Virus record (IMG/VR): IMGVR_UViG_3300043434_000150
Location: 1-33,559 of that record
Source of the DNA: a virus
Reading direction: 5' to 3' (one strand)
DNA: 33,559 bases
Below, piece by piece: positions 13,879 through 21,363 of the stretch. The notes below the pieces were generated by a model that saw only the letters and a program-made list of their open reading frames with translations, searched no databases and was not told where the DNA came from. Both the position numbers and the translations under genes were made by a program. Each line of letters starts with the position of its first letter. Positions within the stretch are counted from its first letter, which is position 1.

Positions 13879-14221
13879 TAAAGTATACGAAGCGAATACA
13901 GATAGAGAAGAGATTCTATTTGAAGACGTAGGAACCACAGACGATGGTTTCATAAAAATTAAATTTACAAACACCGAGTTTAATGATATAATATTCAATA
14001 TAGGCAAGGTGTGGTTCGATGAACAAGATGAAGCAATTCTACACTTTGAACATAACATCCATGAGGGAGAAGTTCCTGACGATAAGTTAGATGAATTTCA
14101 GCAGCTCCTTGGTGACTTCATCTTACAAGCAATTGTAAGAGGGTTAGATAAAAACGATTTAGTATATAGCGGCGGTGTAGATGAGAATAGAAACAACGAT
14201 ACTGAGCAACCTGGTACATGA
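13871..14221 (+). CDS. Small acidic protein in the T4 gene 40 position
   Basis: A 116-residue acidic protein between uvsX and helicase 41. In T4 the gene in this slot is 40, a chaperone for head-vertex assembly. The core FIKIKFTNTEFNDIIF, then VPDDKLDEFQQLLGDFILQA, is compatible in length and type, but the identification rests mainly on gene order. The start at 13871 lies within the last codons of uvsX; a longer frame from 13820 is less likely. It overlaps gene 41 by 41 bases. It may be gp40 or another small replication accessory protein. Confidence 0.6.
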   Translation: MTDKVYEANTDREEILFEDVGTTDDGFIKIKFTNTEFNDIIFNIGKVWFDEQDEAILHFEHNIHEGEVPDDKLDEFQQLLGDFILQAIVRGLDKNDLVYSGGVDENRNNDTEQPGT

Positions 14222-15557
14222 TGAGGAATATTCCCGTACTGTACTTCCTTTCCTAAACAAACGTTATTTTTCTGAACGTCATGAAGCCATTATTTTTGAC
14301 GAAATAAATAGATTCTTTACAGAATACAACAAGTGTATTACACCTGAGATTCTTTCGATCGAAGTAATGAAACGAAAGGACATTACTGGTGGGGAGGAGA
14401 AAGATGTTAACGAGTTACTATCGTCTATTAAGAAGACGGATACTAATAAAGACTGGCTTGTCAAAGAGACGGAAGCTTTTTGCAAACAAAAAGCCGTATA
14501 CAATGCTATCCTTGACTCCATCGGTATCATCGAAGGCAGGGATAAGACGTACCAAGAAGACGCAATTCCAACTCTTCTTGCTGACGCTCTTTCTGTATCC
14601 TTTGACAATCATGTTGGCCATAGTTATCTTAATGATAGCGATGAACGCTTTGAGTTCTATCACAGGGTAGAAGAGAAAGTCAAGTTCGACATCGATATGT
14701 TGAACAAAATAACCAAGGGTGGTCTATCCAAGAAAACCCTTAACATAGTGCTTGCCGGTACAGGTGTAGGTAAGTCACTATTCATGTGTCACTGCGCTTC
14801 TGCAAATCTTATGGATTCTAAAAACGTTCTCTATATCACCATGGAAATGGCTGAAGAGAGAATTGCAGAACGTATTGACGCCAACTTATTGAACTTGTCT
14901 ATGGAAGAACTTGGTGTAGTAGACAAGTCTATCTTTGATAGTCGATTAGATAAGATCAGGAAGAAGTCCCAGGGCAAACTCATCATCAAAGAATATCCTA
15001 CAGCCGGAGCCCATGCCGGTCATTTTAGGGCATTGCTTGAAGAGTTAAAAATGAAGCAAGACTTTATTCCTGATATTATCTATATCGACTACCTGAATAT
15101 TTGTGCTTCACAAAGACTTCGTGCTAGTGCTAATGCTAACTCCTATACCTTGGTTAAGAGTATCGCAGAAGAACTTCGCGGTCTAGCAGTCGAATATTCA
15201 GTACCTATCGTATCTGCGACTCAAGTTACTAGATCTGGTTTCAACAGTTCTGACGTTGAGTTGACAGATACTTCGGAATCTTTCGGTCTTCCTGCAACTG
15301 CGGACTTAATGTTTGCACTTATCAGTACAGAAGAACTTGAACAGCTCGGACAGTTGATGGTTAAGCAATTGAAAAATCGTTATGCTGATCCATCTTACTA
15401 CAAGAGATTCGTGATTGGTGTTGATCGTTCTAAGATGAAACTGTTTGACTTGGAACCATCTGCACAACACAATATTCACGATTCTGGTCAAGATAAACCT
15501 GTATTCGATAACTCGAACTTCGGGCAGCGAATACAGACTGAAGGTTTCAAATTCTAA
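14181..15557 (+). CDS. 41: Replicative DNA helicase, T4 gp41 (DnaB type)
   Basis: This 458-residue hexameric helicase unwinds DNA 5'-3' on the lagging strand with primase gp61. The N-terminal domain (1-150) has the DnaB-like start IETTILSNLVHDEEYSRTV. The ATPase domain has Walker A AGTGVGKS (192-199), YITMEMAEERIAERI, Walker B PDIIYIDYLNI, SATQVTR (the sensor region) and later RNRYADP-type residues (LKNRYADPSYYKRF). The length is near that of T4 gp41 (475). The gene ends just before a strong terminator hairpin, closing the uvsX-41 transcription unit. Confidence 0.96.
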   Translation: MRIETTILSNLVHDEEYSRTVLPFLNKRYFSERHEAIIFDEINRFFTEYNKCITPEILSIEVMKRKDITGGEEKDVNELLSSIKKTDTNKDWLVKETEAFCKQKAVYNAILDSIGIIEGRDKTYQEDAIPTLLADALSVSFDNHVGHSYLNDSDERFEFYHRVEEKVKFDIDMLNKITKGGLSKKTLNIVLAGTGVGKSLFMCHCASANLMDSKNVLYITMEMAEERIAERIDANLLNLSMEELGVVDKSIFDSRLDKIRKKSQGKLIIKEYPTAGAHAGHFRALLEELKMKQDFIPDIIYIDYLNICASQRLRASANANSYTLVKSIAEELRGLAVEYSVPIVSATQVTRSGFNSSDVELTDTSESFGLPATADLMFALISTEELEQLGQLMVKQLKNRYADPSYYKRFVIGVDRSKMKLFDLEPSAQHNIHDSGQDKPVFDNSNFGQRIQTEGFKF

Positions 15558-15560
15558 ACT

Positions 15561-15587
15561 AGGGAGCTTCGGCTCCCTTTATCTTAT
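15561..15587 (+). terminator. Rho-independent-type terminator after gene 41
   Basis: AGGGAGC (15561-15567) pairs perfectly with GCTCCCT (15572-15578) across a TTCG tetraloop, followed by TTATCTTAT. A stable UUCG-loop hairpin plus a U-rich tail, just after a stop codon, is typical of T4-type terminators. Confidence 0.85.
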
Positions 15588-15592
15588 AAATA
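15585..15592 (+). promoter_or_regulatory. T4-type late promoter (TATAAATA)
   Basis: A perfect TATAAATA, the T4 late promoter consensus, immediately after the helicase terminator and 72 bases before the ATG of the HAD gene at 15664. It would allow late transcription of the virion/cargo block. A second promoter of the other class follows at 15629. Confidence 0.55.
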
Positions 15593-15628
15593 CTACATAA
15601 ACCGTTACAATTGGTTACAAAATAACAG

Positions 15629-15657
15629 TGTACATTAATTAGGAACTGTAGTATAAT
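15629..15657 (+). promoter_or_regulatory. Promoter fused to the start codon of the HAD gene (leaderless)
   Basis: TGTACA, TTAATTAGG, a 17-bp spacer and TATAAT. Exactly six bases lie between TATAAT and the ATG at 15664, so the predicted start is the A of ATG. No ribosome site is present. Confidence 0.8.
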
Positions 15658-15663
15658 ATCAAT

Positions 15664-16278
15664 ATGTTAAAATTTAAAGAATATCTAGAAGAACAATATA
15701 AAGACGGTGGTCTGACGATATTCGACATCGATGACACTTTGTTTCATACTACAGCTAAGATCGCAGTAGTTAAGAATGGTAAAAAAGTTAAAGAACTTAC
15801 CAATCAAGAATTCAATACCTATAAGCTTCAACCTGGCGAATCATTCGACTTCAGTCAATTCAGAGACGCAGTTAAGTTTAACGCAGAATCAAAACCGATA
15901 GGAAAGATGCTTGACAAAGCAAAAGCTATCCTTCGCAACATAGAAAATAAACCCAATAGTAAAGTAATTGTAGTAACAGCAAGAGCTAACTTTGACAACA
16001 AGGAAATATTCCTAAACACATTTAGGAAGCATGGCTTTGATATGAATAAAGTTAGAGTAGAACGAGCAGGTAATATCACAGACGTACATGACGTAGCTTT
16101 TAAGAAAGTTATCATTATTCGTAACTATCTAAACACAAAGCAGTTTTCTAGAGTTAGATTGTTCGATGACTCAATGGCTAACTTGAAAGCGTTCTTGAAA
16201 TTGAGATCTGAGTTTCCTGAAGTTAAATTTGAAGCTTACTTTGCGAAGTCAGACGGTTCTATAAGGACAATTAAATAA
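15664..16278 (+). CDS. HAD-superfamily phosphatase with CTS-like leader
   Basis: A 204-residue HAD protein: TIFDIDDTLFHT (D21, D23), VIVVTARANF (T105), K148 in AFKKVIII, and VRLFDDSMANL (D168, D169). These four motifs support a phosphatase or 3'-phosphatase activity; the substrate is unknown, although nucleic-acid 3'-phosphatases have this plan. The first residues MLKFKEYLEEQ resemble the T4 capsid-targeting leader MKTYQEFIAE and include LEE, which fits the gp21 protease consensus (L/I)xE. It may therefore be packaged in the head. It has both a leaderless promoter and an upstream late element. Confidence 0.82.
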   Translation: MLKFKEYLEEQYKDGGLTIFDIDDTLFHTTAKIAVVKNGKKVKELTNQEFNTYKLQPGESFDFSQFRDAVKFNAESKPIGKMLDKAKAILRNIENKPNSKVIVVTARANFDNKEIFLNTFRKHGFDMNKVRVERAGNITDVHDVAFKKVIIIRNYLNTKQFSRVRLFDDSMANLKAFLKLRSEFPEVKFEAYFAKSDGSIRTIK

Positions 16279-17354
16279 TGGCATATGATTTTATACCAAA
16301 GTCTGTAGATGAAATTAAGAATCAAAAATCCCTTAAGTCTGATGAATACGTAAAAGTTTATCAGTACCTATCTAGTAAGTATGGTAAAGACGATCCAATA
16401 GCACTAAGCACATCAGCCAACGAGATGAAAAACGTAAAAATCTCTAGAGGCTTTCAAGGACTATTTGAACTAAGCGACTTAAAGAAAGCTCTTGACCTTT
16501 CGTACGTTAAGCTATCATTTGGAGAAGGTTCACGAGGCGGCCGAGGAGTTAAGAACCAAGGCGGAGCATTTGAGATAAACTTGACAAAGGACTTAAATGC
16601 TTGGTGGGCAGGATCAGAAACATACACAAGTTCAGCTAATCAAAAACTTATAGAAGAATTGGCTGAATATTACTCATGGCACAAAGCTAAGAAGTTTGAA
16701 GCCATCCAAATGGGTGAATTAAATCAAAAGCGCCCACTAATTTTCCAAGGTAAAGACGTATTCATTGGAACTCCGTCAGATCCAAACATAGGTAAGACAG
16801 TAACCGATATAACATGTATGGTAGACGGAAAGCCAATCTACTTGTCTCTTAAGGCAACTAGTACAGTAACATTCTTTAATGCAGGCGTAGCAAGAATATT
16901 TACAGAAACAGACATGAAAAAGACTGGAACTGTTACTAATGCTCAAGGACTGGCTCTATTAAATATCCTTGGTATAGATCCTGTCAAGTTCGCCGGTGTA
17001 TTCAATACATATGGCTCTTCAATGCAAAGATATTCAGAAGACATAACTAAAAATATCGATAGACCTAGACTAATTAAATTGCTGAGGTCTGGAATTGGTT
17101 ATGGCTTCCATTACGTTCATGCTAAGAAGCCCACTGAAATACATCACATGGAAATGACTAAGCAAGCAATGGAAAAGCTGGCTGATCCAAAGAAAGCTAT
17201 CATCTATTATGGTGGTAAGGCTAGTCCAGCTAAACGTATCGATATCGAAGTAGATACCCCATATATTGCACTTAAGATAAATATTAGAAATAAACAAGGA
17301 GGAGTGTATCCTTCGCACATCATGTGTGATTACACTTTCAAAAGATATGTATAG
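16278..17354 (+). CDS. Hypothetical protein, possible nuclease
   Basis: A 358-residue protein beginning MAYDFIPKSVDEIKN, in a TAATG junction with the HAD gene. The middle has FGEGSRGGRGVKNQGGAFE and, at about 172-195, VTDITCMVDGKPIYLSLKAT. The second resembles the D...(E/S)xK pattern of PD-(D/E)XK restriction-type nucleases, where some families have SLK in place of ExK. This is a weak inference. The remainder is unannotated: GIGYGFHYVHAKKPTEIHHM and a C-terminal beta-rich end. No CTS-like leader is seen. Its neighbours are putative packaged proteins. Confidence 0.7.
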   Translation: MAYDFIPKSVDEIKNQKSLKSDEYVKVYQYLSSKYGKDDPIALSTSANEMKNVKISRGFQGLFELSDLKKALDLSYVKLSFGEGSRGGRGVKNQGGAFEINLTKDLNAWWAGSETYTSSANQKLIEELAEYYSWHKAKKFEAIQMGELNQKRPLIFQGKDVFIGTPSDPNIGKTVTDITCMVDGKPIYLSLKATSTVTFFNAGVARIFTETDMKKTGTVTNAQGLALLNILGIDPVKFAGVFNTYGSSMQRYSEDITKNIDRPRLIKLLRSGIGYGFHYVHAKKPTEIHHMEMTKQAMEKLADPKKAIIYYGGKASPAKRIDIEVDTPYIALKINIRNKQGGVYPSHIMCDYTFKRYV

Positions 17355-18579
17355 TCTTAAGGCTTATTTAAAAGAAGAAAAGAACGTTCATCTTGAACAC
17401 ATGGAGGACCTGCCTTTCAACGAGGGTGTAGAAGGTACTCGTAAGGCTATCAACTTTCTTAGAGACCTGCGCGACATGCTTGCAGGACACTCTACCAAGA
17501 ATCTATCTGCCACTGTAAAGTGGGATGGAGCTCCTGCTATTTTTGCAGGAATTGACCCTCGAGACGGCAAGTTCTTTGTCGCTAAGAAGGGTATCTTCAA
17601 CAAAAATCCGAAAATCTATAAGACCCAAGAAGATATTAAAGCTGACTTGTCAGGTGACTTGGCTAAAAAGTTCTCGATTGCGTTGGAGGAATTTTCTAAA
17701 CTCGGTATCAAAACGGGAGTCTACCAAGGCGACCTGATGTTTACCAAAGGGGACGTAAAACTTGAAACTATTGAAGGGGAGAAGTATTATACTTTCCATC
17801 CCAACACTATTGTTTACGCGGTTCCTGTACGAAGTGCTCTTGGCAATACAATCGCTAAAGCAAAAATCGGTGTTGTTTGGCACACCACATACACAGGCAA
17901 AACATTCGAAACGATGACCGCGTCGTTTGGTAAAGGGATAGTTGATAAGATGAAGCAAGTTCCTGGCATATGGATGGATGATGCAACATATAAAGACTAC
18001 TCGGGTACTGCTACATTTACGCAGTCTGAGACAAAAGAAATCACTAGCATATTATCCAAGGCTGGGACATTGTTTCAATCTCTAGACGCCAAGTTACTTA
18101 ATGCATTTAGGGACGACGAAGAGTTATTGATACTTGTTAAGACATTCAATAACTCTAAGATCAAAGCTAATCAAAAAGTTACAGACCCAAGAAAGCACGT
18201 TGAAGAGCTATTCCATTACATCTATGATAAGATACAAAAAGAGATAGACTCACGCAAGACAGAAGCCGGTAAAGCTGCTCAAGAAGAGCGCAGAAAGAAA
18301 GTATTATCTTTGTTTAGTACGCACGACAAAGCTGAGATCGCTAAGGTGTTTGAGCTAACTAATCTATTGGTAGACGCCAAGCACATGATTATCGATAAGA
18401 TGAACCAAGCAGGACACATAAATACTTTCTTAAAGACTGCGGATGGATTTAAAGTAACAGGCGTAGAAGGATTCGTTGCTATCGATCACCTAACTGGTGG
18501 TGCTGTTAAGATAGTAAACAGAATGGAATTCAGCAAAGCCAACTTCAGTCCTGAAATTATTAAAGGTTGGCAGAGATGA
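17347..18579 (+). CDS. DUF6267-like protein with ligase-type KxDG motif and CTS-like leader
   Basis: A 410-residue protein of a family common in T4-like phages (I recall it as DUF6267; not verified). It begins MYSLKAYLKEEKNVHLEHME, a CTS-like leader with LKE followed by Glu. NEGVEGTRKAINFLRDLRDM follows. ATVKWDGAPAIF (K58, D60, G61) resembles motif I (KxDG) of covalent nucleotidyltransferases (DNA/RNA ligases), and VEGFVAI (E374) with AVKIVNR (K388) resembles motifs IV and V. YQGDLMF may correspond to motif III. A ligase-like adenylyltransferase fold is inferred. The start is at 17347, inside the end of the upstream gene; an in-frame ATG at 17326 lacks the leader pattern. Confidence 0.8.
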   Translation: MYSLKAYLKEEKNVHLEHMEDLPFNEGVEGTRKAINFLRDLRDMLAGHSTKNLSATVKWDGAPAIFAGIDPRDGKFFVAKKGIFNKNPKIYKTQEDIKADLSGDLAKKFSIALEEFSKLGIKTGVYQGDLMFTKGDVKLETIEGEKYYTFHPNTIVYAVPVRSALGNTIAKAKIGVVWHTTYTGKTFETMTASFGKGIVDKMKQVPGIWMDDATYKDYSGTATFTQSETKEITSILSKAGTLFQSLDAKLLNAFRDDEELLILVKTFNNSKIKANQKVTDPRKHVEELFHYIYDKIQKEIDSRKTEAGKAAQEERRKKVLSLFSTHDKAEIAKVFELTNLLVDAKHMIIDKMNQAGHINTFLKTADGFKVTGVEGFVAIDHLTGGAVKIVNRMEFSKANFSPEIIKGWQR

Positions 18580-19424
18580 CAGATCTAAACGATCTATTTA
18601 AAGTAATTGCTGAAGGCAAAAAGGATTACGAAGAGAATAATCCTAAGGGCAAGATTATCAAAGAGGTTAAGGGCAATGTAAAGTCCGACCTCTCAAAGCT
18701 ATTTGAAGAGCTAGCTGCTCTTGAAAAGCAAGTGGCTAAGATAGAAGAAGAAAATGCAATAGATGAAATATCTAAATTGGTTGCTGAAGAAACGCTACAA
18801 GCTACGGATCCTGAACTTAACACAGTTAAAATTCCACAGAGCGTAGAGCTTCCTACTCCAGAAGAGAATGCAATTGGAACTAAATACGCTGTTGATAGGT
18901 ACTTAAAGACAGCTTCTTTCCAACAGCCAGATCCTGATACAGTATCTAAAGACGTAGACGACATTAGAGCTAAGATTAAATTCTTAGAGCAAGCAATCGG
19001 TAGAATAGCAGCCACAGGACCTGGTGGTGGTGAAGTTAACCTACGTTGGTTAGACGACGTTAAGAGAGAAACTATTGCAGACGGCCGTTGGCTAAAATAT
19101 TCCGAAGCAGATAAAAAGTTTGTTTTTGACGAAATCAATCCATACGAGGTTGTGTACAATACAACTGAAGTAACTACACCAACCTATACAGTAGATGAAA
19201 ATGATTTTTATATAGGCGTAAATTATGCAGGACCGGTAACAATCACCTTACCTGTTACAGCAAATTCAGGAAGAATGCTCATTATTAAAGATGAGGATGG
19301 AGACGCTGAAATAAACCCAATTACAGTACTCGGGAATGTTGATAATGACCCGGGCGGCTTTATAATTCAAATGAATAATGGAGCCATTCAAATGATATAT
19401 CGAAATGGCTGGAGAATTGTATGA
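18576..19424 (+). CDS. Virion structural protein, fibre-like
   Basis: A 282-residue protein starting in the ATGA junction with the previous gene. MTDLNDLFKVIAEGKKDYE is followed by a coiled-coil stretch (LFEELAALEKQVAKIEEENA), then a linker and a central GPGGGEVNLRWLDDVKRETI, a block seen in tail-fibre or neck proteins of marine T4-like phages, from memory. The C-terminal 85 residues are beta-rich (VDENDFYIGVNYAGPVTITL to the end, YRNGWRIV), typical of trimeric fibre tips. The gene is linked to the structural gene at 19421. The exact location in the virion is unknown. Confidence 0.7.
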   Translation: MTDLNDLFKVIAEGKKDYEENNPKGKIIKEVKGNVKSDLSKLFEELAALEKQVAKIEEENAIDEISKLVAEETLQATDPELNTVKIPQSVELPTPEENAIGTKYAVDRYLKTASFQQPDPDTVSKDVDDIRAKIKFLEQAIGRIAATGPGGGEVNLRWLDDVKRETIADGRWLKYSEADKKFVFDEINPYEVVYNTTEVTTPTYTVDENDFYIGVNYAGPVTITLPVTANSGRMLIIKDEDGDAEINPITVLGNVDNDPGGFIIQMNNGAIQMIYRNGWRIV

Positions 19425-20749
19425 CGTACTTATTTACTAATAACCAAGAAATTAAAAACGATATTGGAAACCCAATACCGGTATCTAAAAACACTACCGT
19501 AAATTCTGACGCTAATCCAATATTTGTTAAGGGTACTTCAGACTCCAGTTTCTTTGATCCTATTCAGTCAGATGCTTTTGGAAGACTAAGAACTTCCAAT
19601 CCATTTACATTATATGACTTGTCTTTAAAGTACACAGACAACGCTCATATCTCTACGTACACAAATGGAACAGCAACAAAAACACATGACCCAAATTCCA
19701 GCACGGTACTGATGAGCGTTGGTACTACAAGCGGTGACTCTGTTATTAGAGAAACTAGCAGAGTGTTTGCGTATCAACCTGGTAAGAGTCTACAGATACT
19801 TACAACATTTTGCATGAGCCCAGACAAAACTAACCTTAGACAAAGAGTTGGTTACTTCAATACAGAAAATGGTATATTCTTAGAAAGAGGCAATGACACT
19901 GCGTACTTTGTATTAAGGTCAAGTTCAGCGAATGGTTCTCCAGTAGAACGTAAGATTGCTCAAGCTAACTGGAGCGAGAATACTTTACCAGAATTAAATT
20001 TAGATAGAGTACAAATCTTATGGTTTGATATCGAGTGGCTTGGTGTTGGCTCAGTAAGATGTGGATTTGTTATAGACGGTGTGTTTATTCATTGTCATAC
20101 ATTCCATAACGCAAATACTGAAATATCTGCTGGAGTTCCTTTAACTACTACATACATGGGATCAGGCTGTTTGCCATGTAGATGGGAAATCACAAACACC
20201 GGTACTACAGCCAGTCAAAGCACGTTTAGACAGATTTGTACTACAGTTATATCTGAAGGTGGATTTGAATTAAGAGGAAGACCAAAGGCTGTTGGTCACT
20301 TATTAAATTCTAGCTATGTGTTAACAACAGCGAATACTGTATATCCTATTATGAGCATTAGATTGAAAGCCGGTAGAGACGGTGGTATTGTTTTACCGAA
20401 GAACTTCTCTTTAGCTCCACTTTCTGCTGCTAACATTAGATGGAATCTAATTCAGGGTGTAACTACAGGTGGAACATGGATATCTGCTGGTGATGATAGT
20501 TCAGTAGAATATAATTTAACAGCTACAAGTGTAGCATCAACACAATTTGTGTACGAGCAAGGTTATGTTATATCATCAAATCAATCCGTAGCTGCTCCAA
20601 GCACAGATCAATTCCCATTTGCTTTCCAATTAGAAAGAAACACACTTACTAGTCCTAAGACATATTATGAATTTATTCTCACTGCTTCTACCACTACTAC
20701 AGGTAACCCTAACGTAGTAGCTTCAATGAACTGGGAAGAATTAACATAG
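19421..20749 (+). CDS. Virion structural protein
   Basis: A 442-residue beta-rich protein overlapping the previous gene as ATGA. DPIQSDAFGRLRTSNPFTLY near residue 47 and GRPKAVGHLLNSS in the second half are hallmarks of a protein I recall in many marine podoviruses and myoviruses as a structural or receptor-associated component. It contains GLY/SER/THR-rich strands throughout and no transmembrane segment. It is probably part of a tail fibre or a head decoration. The assignment to the virion is inferred from family recall and neighbours. Confidence 0.72.
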   Translation: MTYLFTNNQEIKNDIGNPIPVSKNTTVNSDANPIFVKGTSDSSFFDPIQSDAFGRLRTSNPFTLYDLSLKYTDNAHISTYTNGTATKTHDPNSSTVLMSVGTTSGDSVIRETSRVFAYQPGKSLQILTTFCMSPDKTNLRQRVGYFNTENGIFLERGNDTAYFVLRSSSANGSPVERKIAQANWSENTLPELNLDRVQILWFDIEWLGVGSVRCGFVIDGVFIHCHTFHNANTEISAGVPLTTTYMGSGCLPCRWEITNTGTTASQSTFRQICTTVISEGGFELRGRPKAVGHLLNSSYVLTTANTVYPIMSIRLKAGRDGGIVLPKNFSLAPLSAANIRWNLIQGVTTGGTWISAGDDSSVEYNLTATSVASTQFVYEQGYVISSNQSVAAPSTDQFPFAFQLERNTLTSPKTYYEFILTASTTTTGNPNVVASMNWEELT

Positions 20750-20757
20750 GAGACGCT

Positions 20758-21093
20758 ATGAAGTACACATTATTAGTATTACTTTTAACTGGCTGTTCAC
20801 TTATTATGCCAGTTCCACATGACCCAGCTGAGGCGCAAGCTCTTATTCAAGTTAAGCAAACAATGAATATGGTTGAATGTGATCAACCAGATAACTGGAA
20901 AGAATTATTGAAGCAAACTAAGTTCTTAGCGATGTACACAAAGTTTAGAGAAGACCCACAAGCTAAGAACGCAGAACAACTAGACGAAGCATTAAATAAA
21001 GCAGCAAATGGAAGTAAAGCATATTGTGAAGCAACTTTGAAATTAAATAGAACAAGAATCGAAGTTATCGAAAAGGCATGGAGAGGAAGATGA
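20758..21093 (+). CDS. Small lipoprotein
   Basis: A 111-residue protein with a clear lipoprotein signal: MKYTLLVLLLTGC, lipobox LLTGC with C13 as the lipidated residue. The mature part is helical and has two further cysteines, in VECDQPDNW and AYCEATLKL. It ends in an ATGA junction with the next gene. Its place in the host envelope is implied, but its function is not known. It is not a typical Rz1, since it is not nested and lacks a Pro-rich tail. Confidence 0.75.
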   Translation: MKYTLLVLLLTGCSLIMPVPHDPAEAQALIQVKQTMNMVECDQPDNWKELLKQTKFLAMYTKFREDPQAKNAEQLDEALNKAANGSKAYCEATLKLNRTRIEVIEKAWRGR

Positions 21094-21326
21094 GCATTTT
21101 AGCAGAATTACAAGAAGCGATGAATGACGATGGTATCAAAGGTCAACTCGCCGCAGAATTACACGACATTACAGAACAATATAACGATGGCATCCTATCA
21201 GACGAAGAATACAAAGACTTAGTTCAACAAATTGGTGACATTGAGAACAACAATGAGCTAGCAGGCGATGAAATTGCTTCACGCTGGGTTGTAGGTATTA
21301 CTAAAGCGATACTTTCTGCCGTATAA
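21090..21326 (+). CDS. Small acidic protein with SHOCT-like segment
   Basis: A 78-residue acidic protein with ATGA start at 21090 after a GAGAGGA ribosome site; an in-frame start at 21078 lies too close. It begins MSILAELQEAMNDDGIKGQL. The segment YNDGILSDEEYKDLVQQIGD resembles SHOCT-type short helical motifs (DGILSxEEY). The N-terminal AELQE could also fit a prohead-protease site, which is weak. Function is unknown. A late-type TATAAATA lies at the end of this gene. Confidence 0.6.
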   Translation: MSILAELQEAMNDDGIKGQLAAELHDITEQYNDGILSDEEYKDLVQQIGDIENNNELAGDEIASRWVVGITKAILSAV

Positions 21327-21329
21327 ATA
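21322..21329 (+). promoter_or_regulatory. T4-type late promoter (TATAAATA)
   Basis: A perfect TATAAATA that overlaps the stop of the preceding gene and lies 34 bases before the ATG at 21364. The predicted start near 21336 leaves a leader of about 28 bases. Confidence 0.55.
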
Positions 21330-21363
21330 ATACTATAGCTTTTAATTATATAGATGGGTGCAA

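Noticed and set aside
13964-13992. TTTACA, 17-bp spacer and TATAAT inside the small gene before helicase 41
   Set aside because: Spacing and hexamers fit a promoter, including an extended -10, but the TTAATTA box is absent and the sequence is protein-coding. It may be a weak internal promoter for gene 41; not strong enough to list.
18576-18620. MTDLNDLFKVIAEGKK as another capsid-targeting leader
   Set aside because: It contains an IAE site, but the spacing is longer than in the other leaders and the protein looks like an outer fibre component, which would not be packed inside the head.
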